Source: JAYSYM01 sp964543475
GTDB lineage: Bacteria; Bdellovibrionota; Bdellovibrionia; Bdellovibrionales; JAMPXM01
Direction of reading: 5' to 3'
Assembly (NCBI GenBank): GCA_964543475.1
Contig: CAZIYJ010000013.1
Span: forward strand, 27,287 to 91,286
DNA: 64,000 nucleotides
Below, piece by piece: positions 1 to 9,196 of this stretch. Below the pieces are notes generated by a model that searched no databases, had not been told where the DNA came from, and saw nothing but the letters and a program-made list of their open reading frames with translations. Within the stretch, counting starts at the first letter, position 1, and every line of letters starts with the position of its first letter. The position numbers were made by a program, and so were the translations under genes.

Positions 1-1
1 G

Positions 2-781
2 TACATATGTAATCGCAGCTTTGGTGCAAATGAAGAAGCCGTCTTTTTGGTATTAGATCTCACCGAAAAACAGACGTTACTTGAAAAAGCATCGCACTCA
101 GCTCGCCTAGCGACTCTCGGGGAAACGGCTTCAAAGATCAGTCACGAAATCGTTAACCCATTAACTGCTGCCCTGCTGTTAAACGAGCGCTTACGAAATT
201 TGGTGAACAAGCAGCCAGCTCCGGACCAAGAGCTAATTTCACTTACAAATCGGCTTGAAAATCGACTTGATTCAACACTTCATTTAGTTCGAACAATTTC
301 GGGGTTCTCTCGAGCAAAACCCGAACATTTCGGACCACAGCACATTCACGAAGATATAATTATCGCTCTTGAGCTTTTTCAGGACATCGTTGGGGGCCGC
401 GAGATTTACACAAGTGTTGACCTCATCGCGACAAATGATCTGGTCACTGCATCGCCTCTGCACATTCAACAAATTCTTCTGAACCTTTTAAGCAATGCGC
501 GCGATGCGCTCGAAAGTTCACCCGAACCTAAGATCGAAGTAAAAACCTATAACGAAGACAACTTTCTTGTTATCGAAGTAAACGACAATGGTCCCGGCAT
601 CGCAGAAGGCACACGCAAAAAGATCTTTGAACCCTTCTTTACTACCAAAGAACGCGGTCGTGGCACTGGCCTTGGCCTAAGCATCGTTCAATCTTTAGTT
701 TCTGAAATGAAGGGTGTTATTGCGACAAACGAACGCCAAAAGGGAACTTCGTTTATCTTGAAGTTTCCAATCGCAGATTAA
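2..781 (+). CDS. Sensor histidine kinase, 3' part
   Basis: C-terminal catalytic half of a two-component sensor kinase. The frame stays open to the left edge of the window, so the start lies outside and the TTG at 47 is not the start. Visible parts: a short segment that may be the end of a sensing domain, a dimerisation/phosphoacceptor helix with SHEIVNPL (the His is the predicted phosphorylation site), and an ATPase domain with N box LLNLLSNARDAL, G1 box DNGPGIAEG, F box FEPFF and G2 box GTGLGLSIV. Layout resembles NtrB/AtoS-type kinases. The partner regulator is not in the window. The stop overlaps the stop of the convergent small gene on the other strand by 4 bases. Signal sensed is unknown. 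Confidence 0.9.
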   Translation, partial: YICNRSFGANEEAVFLVLDLTEKQTLLEKASHSARLATLGETASKISHEIVNPLTAALLLNERLRNLVNKQPAPDQELISLTNRLENRLDSTLHLVRTISGFSRAKPEHFGPQHIHEDIIIALELFQDIVGGREIYTSVDLIATNDLVTASPLHIQQILLNLLSNARDALESSPEPKIEVKTYNEDNFLVIEVNDNGPGIAEGTRKKIFEPFFTTKERGRGTGLGLSIVQSLVSEMKGVIATNERQKGTSFILKFPIAD

Positions 782-1020
782 GCAATAAACCCAGCACGCA
801 TAGCAGTTTGGGTTCTTACGTAGTAACCGCCGCCGACTCGAACAACATCGAACTCGATCTTTCGTCCAAGGCAAGTATCTGTAATTCCTCTGGGCTCAAG
901 AATGAAGTGAGCGAGGTTTTGCTGTTTTGCGAGTTCGAAGACTGAACCCTGAATCTGACGAGCAGAAGCTGTGTTCGGAACAATCAAAAGCGCGGTTATT
1001 AAATGCACGAGGCGTTTCAT
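778..1020 (-). CDS. Small secreted hypothetical protein
   Basis: 80 residues beginning with a signal-peptide-like segment (Lys-Arg, a hydrophobic stretch, then an Ala-Ser-Ala cleavage-like site near residue 20). The mature part is about 60 residues with one Cys and a Gly-Gly-Tyr-Tyr patch, and I recognise no family. It is convergent with the histidine kinase, and the two stop codons overlap. The ribosome binding site is weak. The length and clear export signal make it more likely real than a chance frame, but this rests on sequence features alone. Confidence 0.6.
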   Translation of the reverse strand: MKRLVHLITALLIVPNTASARQIQGSVFELAKQQNLAHFILEPRGITDTCLGRKIEFDVVRVGGGYYVRTQTAMRAGFIA

Positions 1021-1124
1021 GCTCAGGTACTAGAGCAAACGCAGGTCCAGCTTAAAATCAACGTAGTAAAATTAAGGTAATTGGCTATGAACAATTTGCA
1101 TAGCCAGCATCAATACGGAACCAG

Positions 1125-2030
1125 TTAGAACTGAGATTTCTCTGGTGTGGCAGCCTTTTCCCAAGCCGCAACTGTCTCAGAAACCCAAGAGAAATAGGCC
1201 GGAAGATAAGTGTATCCAGAGAACTGTCGGCAAGAGTCAGAGGGATCGTTGAGTCCGCGGCTGGTGATCCCGAACATCTTTAGAGAGTCACCGATTTTAA
1301 CGTAAGCCGGTCCACCTGAATCCCCGTGGCAAGCGCCACGTCCTTCAGTTTGATCGAAGCTGACTTCAGTTTCACTAAACACCGCATTTGCTACTTTGAT
1401 GTCGACCTTACGAAGAATCGTTTCATCTTTGTCGCCAGGCTTTTGTTCAGAGTAAGGCTTTGTGATTCCGTAACCAGCAAGAGTAACCGTTGAGCCGTTT
1501 TGAATATAGCGGCCGTCTTTAAGTAACTCAGCCGGAACGAAACCGACTGGAGCGCTTTGCTTTATCTTTATTAAAGCGATGTCGCCCCAATTTTTGTACT
1601 CATCCATAGCCATGAAAATCTTCTGCTCGCGCTCTTCACCTGGAAGAGTTACGTCGATGATCTTTTGAAGGATTTTTTCGATTTCTTCCATCGCCTCAGT
1701 GTAACGGTTATGACCTTTTGATTCTAAGGCTGCAATTTTTTGAGCCGCCTTAAGATCTAAGCCGAACAAAACCGAGAGGTAGCCTTTACCGCTTTGAACA
1801 CAGTGAGCGGCCGTTAGAATTATATTCTTTGAAAGCAAAGTTCCGGTACAAACTCCACCCTGAAAAGTATCGATAATTGCTACAGTCGACTTGGCAATCA
1901 CATCAGTCGCAATTACCGGCTCGCCACCAAGAATTTGAGGAGTCTGACTATCAACTTTCAAAACTGGCTCAATGGCAGGAGCACAAGCCGTCAACGAAAG
2001 CGCCATGAAACCGAGCAAAAACTTGTTCAT
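1125..2030 (-). CDS. Trypsin-like (S1 family) serine protease lipoprotein
   Basis: Exported chymotrypsin-fold protease of 301 residues. The start at 2030 is chosen because GGAGG stands just upstream and the resulting N-terminus is a lipoprotein signal with lipobox LTAC (Cys16). A longer frame to 2084 would bury this signal. The catalytic triad is intact: His76 in TAAHC, Asp150 in WGDIAL, Ser238 in GDSGGP. ILGGEP near residue 33 resembles the activation site of the family. A Glu/Lys-rich insert lies between His and Asp. Predatory Bdellovibrio-like bacteria carry many such proteases. The protein is probably membrane-anchored and acts in the periplasm or at the cell surface; the substrate is unknown. 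Confidence 0.9.
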   Translation of the reverse strand: MNKFLLGFMALSLTACAPAIEPVLKVDSQTPQILGGEPVIATDVIAKSTVAIIDTFQGGVCTGTLLSKNIILTAAHCVQSGKGYLSVLFGLDLKAAQKIAALESKGHNRYTEAMEEIEKILQKIIDVTLPGEEREQKIFMAMDEYKNWGDIALIKIKQSAPVGFVPAELLKDGRYIQNGSTVTLAGYGITKPYSEQKPGDKDETILRKVDIKVANAVFSETEVSFDQTEGRGACHGDSGGPAYVKIGDSLKMFGITSRGLNDPSDSCRQFSGYTYLPAYFSWVSETVAAWEKAATPEKSQF

Positions 2031-2225
2031 CGATCCTCCAACAAAATCAGATTCGAAAACATACAGCGAATTTAAATGTGCCAAAATGGAACCATGTCAT
2101 ATTTAAATTGCGCGCTGCGGTCCACCAAGAAATGCGGGCCCCTCAAAAAAAACGCTGATTCTTCTAAAGGTTTAAGGACCTTAGGCAGTCAGCTTAGTAA
2201 TTGAGCTGTGGGTGCAGAGATTACA

Positions 2226-2240
2226 GGGCAGGAGCTGCCC
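2226..2240. other. Short perfect hairpin GGGCAG-GAG-CTGCCC
   Basis: Six-base-pair stem with a three-base loop in the 229-base spacer before the secreted gene at 2314. It is preceded by another small inverted repeat, CAGCT...AGCTG, near 2190-2210. No T-tract follows, so it is not a convincing intrinsic terminator. It may be part of a structured 5' leader. Confidence 0.35.
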
Positions 2241-2313
2241 AAACACTAGGCAAATTGCAAACTGGATTGGTGCGGTTGCATGTCAGTGCTCAGACCTTTA
2301 AACCTTTGAGCCT

Positions 2314-2892
2314 ATGCAGATTTCTTTGCGGTCACTAACAGTAGTTCTGTCGTTTGTTTCGCTCAGCACTTTTGCGGCTGAGTTACCTACTCCGCAAGTT
2401 CCGAACCCTGAGGCGTTCCGCGGATGGACAATTAAGCCCTACGATATCGATAAACTTGATTTCGCAAAGGTCAAAACGAAAACGTTCGCGTGCGCAGATA
2501 CTCTTTTAATACCTTTAAGTGCCGATCAGTCGACAAAGAAATATCATAAATATGTCGTCGGCTCTTACGACCATTCAAAACTTAAAGGCGACTCTGAAGC
2601 CTGCGTTACCTCGTCGGTAACTGGCTACTGTCTTCGCGGCGACACAATTCAATACACGATCATGTCTGACACCTTTAAAGATAGCTGCGGAAACACTTAC
2701 CGCGCATTTTGGGAAGTATTGTTCCTTACCAAGAATGAAAGCATGGGAACGCTTTGTTCGTTAGGCCGTACATTTTATGAAAAAGCCGATGCTCAATTCC
2801 CAGGTGAAACCGAGATTGGTCCAACCTACCCCGTCGAAGCAAATCGCTTTCTCTTTGTTACTGAATTATTTGCGACTGATCTTAAAAAATAA
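2314..2892 (+). CDS. Secreted hypothetical protein
   Basis: 192 residues. The N-terminus is a standard signal peptide with a cleavage-like FAA-E site near residue 22. The mature protein has five or six Cys (CADT, ACVTSS, GYCLRG, DSCGN, TLCSLG), which suggests disulfides in the periplasm or outside the cell. I recognise no domain. Its 3' end overlaps the end of the convergent DUF4336-like gene by 11 bases. Function is unknown. Confidence 0.75.
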   Translation: MQISLRSLTVVLSFVSLSTFAAELPTPQVPNPEAFRGWTIKPYDIDKLDFAKVKTKTFACADTLLIPLSADQSTKKYHKYVVGSYDHSKLKGDSEACVTSSVTGYCLRGDTIQYTIMSDTFKDSCGNTYRAFWEVLFLTKNESMGTLCSLGRTFYEKADAQFPGETEIGPTYPVEANRFLFVTELFATDLKK

Positions 2893-3538
2893 ATCCGCGC
2901 TCAGCCAGAGCACCCATCAATAAGCGTTTTCCATCTCCCTGAACATTATTTCCGTGGGCTAGCGCCAGATTTTCAATTTCGAATTTAAGAACCTTTTCGA
3001 TCGACAAACGAAACTTCGATTTATCTGTGATTGCTACTTTCCAAAGGCGACTCATCGCAAGCCCATTGTAAGTTCCCATAATACTAAAAATGATTTTCGC
3101 AGCTAGCCCCGGTGGCCGCACAACATTGAAGAGTAAATCTGTAACCACTAAAGTTTTCGAAGGTAAATGAAAGAAGAGATGTTCGCTCAATTTTGAAGCT
3201 CCGTCGATCGGGAGAACCTTGATTTCCTCGATCGGCCACTTACTTTCACCAAGTACATGGGTCCATGGCACTTCGGGGCGCTTCTTCTCTAACCCAGGCA
3301 CTCGCCAGAGCCGCGCACTCGGAAATATTTTTTGCGCATCCAATATGAACAAGTGATGAATATCGCTTGGAGCAACAATGTCAGTGACGTTAAATTGCTT
3401 AAGTGAGTGAACTTGAGCTTCGTTGAAATTAATTGGCGAAATTAGAACTGCACCGTCTTTGTGCGGAAGCAAGGTCGAACGAATGGGAAACTCAACCAAG
3501 CCAACTTTTGTACTGGATTCGAAATAAAGTGGATTCAT
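2882..3538 (-). CDS. DUF4336-like (metallo-beta-lactamase-fold relative) protein
   Basis: 218 residues, no signal peptide. The pattern 'VLISPINFNE', 'VTDIVAPSDIHHLF', 'LVVTDLLFNVVRPPG' and a late 'LAHGNNV' follows DUF4336 proteins, which have a metallo-beta-lactamase-like fold but have lost most metal ligands. The canonical HxHxDH is absent here. It is divergent from hrpB, and the two predicted starts overlap by about 10 bases, which is unusual and means one start may be slightly off. The biochemical role of the family is not established. Family assignment is from memory of motif order, not a profile search. Confidence 0.65.
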   Translation of the reverse strand: MNPLYFESSTKVGLVEFPIRSTLLPHKDGAVLISPINFNEAQVHSLKQFNVTDIVAPSDIHHLFILDAQKIFPSARLWRVPGLEKKRPEVPWTHVLGESKWPIEEIKVLPIDGASKLSEHLFFHLPSKTLVVTDLLFNVVRPPGLAAKIIFSIMGTYNGLAMSRLWKVAITDKSKFRLSIEKVLKFEIENLALAHGNNVQGDGKRLLMGALAERGFIF

Positions 3539-6036
3539 CAGACAAGTATCTTCAGTCTTTACCTATTGATCAATATCTGGCTCAGATCGTCGAGTCTCTT
3601 GAATCTCATTCAAACCTTGTTCTCACCGCTTCTCCGGGAGCAGGCAAAACCACTCGTCTCCCGCCTGCAATTGTAAATTCAAATCTATTAAAAGGACAAA
3701 TCGCAATCATGCTTGAGCCGCGCAGGCTAGCAGCGCGAGCATCCGCGCAGCGAATTGCAACTGAACAAACGTGGCAGCTGGGGCAAGAAGTCGGATATCA
3801 GGTACGATTTGAAAATCGCACAAGTTCAACTACGAAACTTCAAATATTGACCGAAGGCATTTTTGCACATCGTCTTCAAAACAATCCTGATCTCGACGGA
3901 ATAGGTTGTTTGATACTCGACGAGTTTCACGAGCGAAGTGCACAAACAGATGTCGCGCTCGCCATGGCTCGTGAACTTCAACAACTCTCGCGTCCTGATT
4001 TAAAAATCATTGTGATGTCGGCAACGCTTGAGACTTCTAGGTTAAGTGAGTTTCTTGGCGACTGTCCGATAATTTCAGTTCCAGGACTCCTTTATCCTGT
4101 CGAGACAATCTGGGATCGCGAGCCTCAGACTCTGGTCACTCTGCCCGCCTTCTACAAAAGAGTCAGTGAGGCGATTCACGAACTCGTGAGTGGTGCTCGA
4201 CCCAGCAGCGGCAGCATTCTCGTCTTCTTGCCAGGCGCAGGCGAAATTTCTCAGGTGCGCCGAATGATTGAAGGCTATTGTCAGTCAAAAAATGTTTCAG
4301 TTCATGAACTTCACGGTTCACTCTCATTAGAAAAGCAAACTGAAGTTCTCCGGCCCACATCACAACGTAAAGTTATCTTGTGCACGAACATCGCCGAGAG
4401 CTCGCTCACAGTACCCGGAGTTGCAACCGTCATCGACACTGGACTTGCTAAGGTACTACGGCAAGAGGGAGCGGGCTTTGCACGATTAAGCCTTTCGCGA
4501 ATAAGTCAGTTCTCGGCAACTCAACGAGCCGGAAGAGCAGGACGCGAAATGAAGGGATACAATTATCGGCTTTGGAATAAACAAGACGAGGCGTCAATGC
4601 CGGAGGCTGAAGCACCTGAGCTTCTTCGAAGCGACCTAGCCGATACAGTTTTGTTACTAAGCCGTCTCGGCATTTCGGATCCCAAAACATTTTCTTGGTT
4701 TGAGCGACCGTTTGATAAAAACTTGGATGCAGCGGTGAAGTTGCTAAAGCGACTAAATGCAGTTGATCCGAATGGACAAATTACTGAGACCGGCAAAAAA
4801 CTCTCTCGTTGGCCAACCCACCCTCGAATTGCAGCGATGCTTGAACGCTCCATCGAAATTGGCTGTGTAAAACTTGGAGCGCAAGTCGCAGCACTCCTCT
4901 CCGAGAAAGATATTTTTGATGGCTCAAACCTTCACTCTTTCGCTCAATCAGACTCCGATCTCGTTGCAAGAATCTATTCGCTCGAGCGCCAAGATCCACC
5001 AGAGTTTTTCAAACGCGCTGTAAAACAGTTTGAACAGCTGGCAAGCGCTGTATCCAAGCCAAGTAAGCTTTCAATCGAAGACAATCTTGAAGAAATTTTA
5101 TTAGCCGGATTCAGTGATCGCTTAGCTTGGAGGAGAAAACAAGGTGAACCAAGAGCAAAACTGATCACTGGCGAAGGTGTTCGTCTACATGATTCAAGTC
5201 TTACGAAAAATGCTTCGCTGTTTTTGTGCCTAGATGCAACTTCACCTCGAGGCTCAAATGAGATCACCATAACTAAAGCCACGCCTATTTCAGCTGAGCG
5301 AATTAAGTTTAAGTTTAAAACTGAAATCAAACAAATCAGACGTACTGACTTCGATTCTGATACTGGTCAACTAGTCACCGAAGAATTCTTGGCGCTAGAA
5401 GAGTTGCCCCTTGAGGCCCCGAAACGCCGAGGTGCAACACTCGAAGAAGCGACATCGATGTTGCCTCACCTTTTTGTCAAGCAATGGGAAAAGATTTTAA
5501 GTGAACACGAAGACTCACGCAGGTGGATCGAGCGAATTGAGTTTGCTCGGCTACACTTGTCAGAACTTGAATGGCCATTGATCGACGACGTTTTTAAGTT
5601 GTCATTAGCAGAATCTTTTATGATGGGCGAAAAATCTTTAGACGAAGCACTCAAGAAAGACTTAACTCCTTATTTAAATATGATGCTCTCAAGCGAGCAG
5701 CAAAAAGCATTGAGTCTACAAATCCCTGAAGGTTTTAATATTCCCTCTGGTCGATTTGTAAAAGTCGACTACAGCGCTCAAGGGCAACCCACTATCGAGG
5801 CAAGGCTCCAAGAGTTTTTTGGCTGGATGGATTCGCCAACGATTGCGAATGGAAAAGTAAAAATTCGAGTTCAGCTGCTTGGCCCCAATTATCGGCCGGT
5901 GCAAATCACTTCTGACCTAAAAGGCTTCTGGAGTTCAAGTTACCAAGAAGTGAGAAAAGAACTGCGAGCGCGCTACCCTAAACATGATTGGCCCGAGAAT
6001 CCGTTAGTAGCAATTGCCAAGCAAAGATTTAAATAG
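3529..6036 (+). CDS. hrpB: ATP-dependent helicase HrpB
   Basis: DEAH-box RNA helicase of the HrpB family, 835 residues from the chosen GTG. A longer frame from 3433 would run through the divergent neighbour and adds residues absent from HrpB, whose proteins start close to the 'LPID.....I...L' segment seen here. Motifs in order: Walker A GAGKTT near residue 37, DEFH (the DEAH variant typical of HrpB) near 130, SAT near 165, QRAGRAGRE near 335, then helicase-associated and HrpB C-terminal domains. Length matches the family (about 810-850). Role: probable RNA helicase, physiological substrate poorly defined. It ends overlapping the convergent Lon-domain gene by 8 bases. Confidence 0.92.
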   Translation: MDSSDKYLQSLPIDQYLAQIVESLESHSNLVLTASPGAGKTTRLPPAIVNSNLLKGQIAIMLEPRRLAARASAQRIATEQTWQLGQEVGYQVRFENRTSSTTKLQILTEGIFAHRLQNNPDLDGIGCLILDEFHERSAQTDVALAMARELQQLSRPDLKIIVMSATLETSRLSEFLGDCPIISVPGLLYPVETIWDREPQTLVTLPAFYKRVSEAIHELVSGARPSSGSILVFLPGAGEISQVRRMIEGYCQSKNVSVHELHGSLSLEKQTEVLRPTSQRKVILCTNIAESSLTVPGVATVIDTGLAKVLRQEGAGFARLSLSRISQFSATQRAGRAGREMKGYNYRLWNKQDEASMPEAEAPELLRSDLADTVLLLSRLGISDPKTFSWFERPFDKNLDAAVKLLKRLNAVDPNGQITETGKKLSRWPTHPRIAAMLERSIEIGCVKLGAQVAALLSEKDIFDGSNLHSFAQSDSDLVARIYSLERQDPPEFFKRAVKQFEQLASAVSKPSKLSIEDNLEEILLAGFSDRLAWRRKQGEPRAKLITGEGVRLHDSSLTKNASLFLCLDATSPRGSNEITITKATPISAERIKFKFKTEIKQIRRTDFDSDTGQLVTEEFLALEELPLEAPKRRGATLEEATSMLPHLFVKQWEKILSEHEDSRRWIERIEFARLHLSELEWPLIDDVFKLSLAESFMMGEKSLDEALKKDLTPYLNMMLSSEQQKALSLQIPEGFNIPSGRFVKVDYSAQGQPTIEARLQEFFGWMDSPTIANGKVKIRVQLLGPNYRPVQITSDLKGFWSSSYQEVRKELRARYPKHDWPENPLVAIAKQRFK

Positions 6037-6676
6037 AGATCGTTGGATTGACTGGCCACTGCCGCTCACGACTTTCAACATAGGTTGAGAGCAATGACAG
6101 CCTTACGTTGATGTCGTTCACCTCTAGAAGCCGCTGTTGCGCTTCAGCGTCATGAATCATCAATGAACAAACGTAATTAACTTTTTCTTCTGGCTTGTCA
6201 ATTTGGCTTAAGAAAAGATCAAGCCTCTCTCGATCATCAACATTCGAGTGAAGCCAAGTCACAAACTCTTTGTGAAACCGATTCAGCCGAAAAATATTTT
6301 CTTGATCAAGCTCGAGATTTTCTTCAATCCACTCGCCTTTGTGAATGAGGTATGGCTCTGGAGAATAGACGGGTCCTCCAAGCTTTACTTTTCCCGCCCC
6401 TTCAACAACGATCAACATCGTGTCGTCTTTACGACGCTCTAAGACAGTAGGTCGGCCGACTCCAGCAGTTCGGCGAATTTGAACGTGCGAATCAAGATCA
6501 GAATTGAACCCATGAAGACGATAGTAGTCCGAGAATGCCAGAGCGATTAAAGAATTAGTTTGAACCGCATCGTCGATCATTTTGATATAACGAGGCTCAA
6601 AAATATTTAGTGGCTTCGCCGTAGACGGAAAAAACACCATCCCGGGCAAAGGAAAAACTGAAAAACTGGAGATCAT
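6029..6676 (-). CDS. Stand-alone Lon N-terminal (LON/PUA-like) domain protein
   Basis: 215 residues that match only the substrate-binding N-domain of Lon protease (PF02190): an opening 'FPLPGMVFFPSTAKPLNIFEPRYIKMIDDA' pattern followed by the beta-rich core. No AAA+ or Ser/Lys protease domain follows. The start has GAGG eight bases upstream. Free-standing proteins of this type are widespread and may bind unfolded protein or act as cereblon/YPL-like adaptors; no role is proven. It is convergent with hrpB and lies 98 bases downstream of the TsaC/Sua5 gene on the same strand. Confidence 0.88.
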   Translation of the reverse strand: MISSFSVFPLPGMVFFPSTAKPLNIFEPRYIKMIDDAVQTNSLIALAFSDYYRLHGFNSDLDSHVQIRRTAGVGRPTVLERRKDDTMLIVVEGAGKVKLGGPVYSPEPYLIHKGEWIEENLELDQENIFRLNRFHKEFVTWLHSNVDDRERLDLFLSQIDKPEEKVNYVCSLMIHDAEAQQRLLEVNDINVRLSLLSTYVESRERQWPVNPTISI

Positions 6677-6774
6677 CCGATAACCTCAATCTTTGGGGTG
6701 AATATGCATTTTTACCCCTCTCTCTAAGTATCTTATCGAGAAGCCCAGAGTGCGAAGAAAGCGAAATTTAACTG

Positions 6775-7761
6775 TTAAGTTATCTTTTTATTTGAAAGAT
6801 CGAGCGTGGCAGCGCGCGTGAGTCGGTCCCAGATCGCATCCCAAAATCCGCCCGTAAATGCCTCTGCTTTTATAACGTAAATCAGGTCAGCGCCTGACTC
6901 AACAGTGAGTCTCATTTCGCTATACAGTTCGCGAGCTGCAAGTCTTGCCTCGTGCGAAAGGTTCAACTTTTTGGGTTGGCTAAAAGCTCTATTCAGCTTT
7001 GCCTCAACTTCTTTTTGCCAACTTTTTTTCAAGTTAGATTCTGAAAGAATAATTAATGGAACTTCAGGCATATAGTGATGTTCAAGATGGCCTGGCGAAG
7101 CTTGGCTGATACTTCGAATAATTTGGACTGGCTGTCCCCACTTCTTCAATTCTTCGGTGAGTGCTTCTTGAGTCACTGCTCCGGGACGAAGAATTTCGAT
7201 CAGCTCATCGCTCACTCGAATGACTGTGCTTTCGACGCCAACTTCACAAGCCCCACCGTCAAGCGTAAGAACATCCGGAAAAGCATCTCTTACATGTTCT
7301 GCGCGACTCGGGCTCGTTTTAGTAAACTTATTTGCGCTCGGCGCTGCCACTGGATGACCTAAACGTTTAATTACTTCAAGCGCCATGTCGTGTGCCGGCA
7401 TTCGAATACCAACTGTGTCCAGACCCGAAGTAATAAGTGAGTTGACGTGTTTCTGTTTTGGCAAAATTAAAGTGAGTGGTCCCGGCCAAAATTTTCGCGC
7501 TAAATAGTCAGCTAGCGGTGACCAATTGGTCGTCAAACTTTGCGCCTGCTTGAACGTAGAGACATGGACAATCAGCGGATCAAAAAAAGGGCGCTCTTTA
7601 ATTTCAAAGATTCTTTTAAGACCCTTTTCGCTTTCAATCGAAGCCGCGAGACCATAGACAGTTTCTGTGGGAAGGCCAATGACTTCACTACTTCGCAGTG
7701 CGAACACAGCCCGATCTAGATCTGGCCGTAATGTGTGAAGTTGAGTTGGCTTGGTGCTCAT
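6775..7761 (-). CDS. L-threonylcarbamoyladenylate synthase (Sua5/TsaC type)
   Basis: Makes threonylcarbamoyl-AMP from Thr, bicarbonate and ATP for the t6A37 modification of ANN-decoding tRNAs, in the cytosol. Residues 10-200 form the YrdC-like domain with 'GLPTETVYGLAA', 'KERP..PL', 'WPGPLT', 'VGIRMPAH' and 'PVAAPSANK'. A 'SPGHLEHHYMP' linker, the Sua5 signature, leads to a C-terminal Sua5 domain, so this is the long 328-residue form and not the short TsaC form. Neighbours are unrelated. Start ATG at 7761 has only a weak AGG upstream, but the N-terminus fits the family. Confidence 0.93.
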   Translation of the reverse strand: MSTKPTQLHTLRPDLDRAVFALRSSEVIGLPTETVYGLAASIESEKGLKRIFEIKERPFFDPLIVHVSTFKQAQSLTTNWSPLADYLARKFWPGPLTLILPKQKHVNSLITSGLDTVGIRMPAHDMALEVIKRLGHPVAAPSANKFTKTSPSRAEHVRDAFPDVLTLDGGACEVGVESTVIRVSDELIEILRPGAVTQEALTEELKKWGQPVQIIRSISQASPGHLEHHYMPEVPLIILSESNLKKSWQKEVEAKLNRAFSQPKKLNLSHEARLAARELYSEMRLTVESGADLIYVIKAEAFTGGFWDAIWDRLTRAATLDLSNKKIT

Positions 7762-7873
7762 TACCTAAAAGCTTACCACCAAGAATCCATCAAATGCTAG
7801 GTGTTGTCGTTTGCCATGCCTTACCTGCTGGCATAGTCTTGTGACCTGTCAAAGATAGCGCGAAAGGACATTC

Positions 7874-9184
7874 ATGACTCAAATTCCATCAGTTCGATCG
7901 GTTCCAGCGAAGCCGCCTTACAAAGCAGGCGATGTGCTTGTTGTTTTTGGAGAACTTTTCGCGCGAGGTTATGCAAACGGGATCGTTGATGAGGCTCAAG
8001 CAGCTGGCTTAAAAGTCATTTACTCAACGGTTGGTCGTCGAGATGAAAACAACCAACTTCGGCCTTTAACCAATGACGAACTGGCAAGCCAGCCGAAAGA
8101 TTTTATCAATGTACCGCTCGAAGCTGGCTTTGATATGGAAGTCGCAGCTTCTGGCAAATCTCCGGTCGATCAACTTCACGGCGTCAAGATGAGCGAATGG
8201 TCACAAGCAAAGCTAGATTGGAAGTCGATCGAAGAGTCTCGAAAAAAAGGCGTTGAGCGATTTCGAAAAAATACGGCCATGTACATGGAGAAATTGGCAC
8301 CCATGATTCCAAAAGGTGCAAATGTTATATTTGCGCACATCATGGCAGGCGGAGTACCGCGCACAAAAGTGATCATGCCAACCATGAATAAGGTTTTTAA
8401 AGGCACCGGTGATCGTCACTTAAGTTCAGAACAGCTTTTTGCCTCTGACTTAGGAAAATTTAGTTTAATAAATTTCGAAGAAGTAACAGCGAACACTCTC
8501 ACTCATCTCATCGAACTATCGAGCGAAGTCCGAAACCAAATTGAAAAAGCCGGAGGCACGGCTCGATATATTGCTTACGGATATCACGGGACCGAAATTT
8601 TAAATCAAGGGCGCTACGAATGGCAGACCTACACTCCCTATTTCCAGGGCTGGGCAAAAATGAAACTCGAGCAAGTTGCTCGAGACGCTAAAGCAAATGG
8701 TATTGAAGCTTCAGTTTATAATTGCCCCGAGATTCTGACCAATTCCAGCAGCATCTTTCAGGGTGTTGAAGTTTCACTCTACCCGCTAATGGCAGCAATT
8801 AAAAAAGAAGCTCAGGCGTCAAAGTATGCTCAGTCGCTCCTTCAAAAATGCCAGTCCCTCTTGAAAGACGAATACACACTCGATGACGTACAAAAATTTA
8901 TTGAAGGCTATCTAAGTAATCCTTTAATGAAACCGTTCAATTCTGATTTTGAACGCTGGCCCCGTCACAACACCAAAGAGCAAATGGAGTTGATGCTTCA
9001 AAGTTCCGACCACTTAATCGATATGCACAAGGACCCTAAGCAGCTCATCACATTTGTTCTCAGCGAAGAAGTTTTCAAAGCGACAGGTCTTGTTATGTAT
9101 CGAGATAGTTTTAAGCCTCAGGCACCGGTGCTCTGGCTTAATCATGATGTGCTTGCACAAGTGATCGCTAACCATTTGCACTAG
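7874..9184 (+). CDS. Possible enoyl-ACP reductase, FabMG-like
   Basis: 436 residues starting with a Rossmann-like segment 'AGDVLVVFGELFARGYANGIVDEA' and carrying 'YGYHGTEI' later, a Tyr pattern that could be catalytic. From memory the length and pattern match proteins named 'enoyl-ACP reductase FabMG family', which reduce the double bond in the last step of fatty acid elongation, but I cannot confirm this without a search. It has a good AAGGA binding site and is followed after 12 bases by an RNase Z-like hydrolase gene, so the two are probably co-transcribed. Alternative: an uncharacterised NAD(P)-binding protein. Confidence 0.5.
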   Translation: MTQIPSVRSVPAKPPYKAGDVLVVFGELFARGYANGIVDEAQAAGLKVIYSTVGRRDENNQLRPLTNDELASQPKDFINVPLEAGFDMEVAASGKSPVDQLHGVKMSEWSQAKLDWKSIEESRKKGVERFRKNTAMYMEKLAPMIPKGANVIFAHIMAGGVPRTKVIMPTMNKVFKGTGDRHLSSEQLFASDLGKFSLINFEEVTANTLTHLIELSSEVRNQIEKAGGTARYIAYGYHGTEILNQGRYEWQTYTPYFQGWAKMKLEQVARDAKANGIEASVYNCPEILTNSSSIFQGVEVSLYPLMAAIKKEAQASKYAQSLLQKCQSLLKDEYTLDDVQKFIEGYLSNPLMKPFNSDFERWPRHNTKEQMELMLQSSDHLIDMHKDPKQLITFVLSEEVFKATGLVMYRDSFKPQAPVLWLNHDVLAQVIANHLH

Positions 9185-9196
9185 TCAGGCGGATCG

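Noticed and set aside
2190..2260. c-di-GMP riboswitch (GEMM) in the spacer before 2314
   Set aside because: ACAGGGCA is present but the conserved GCAAACC and GACGCAAAGCC parts are not.
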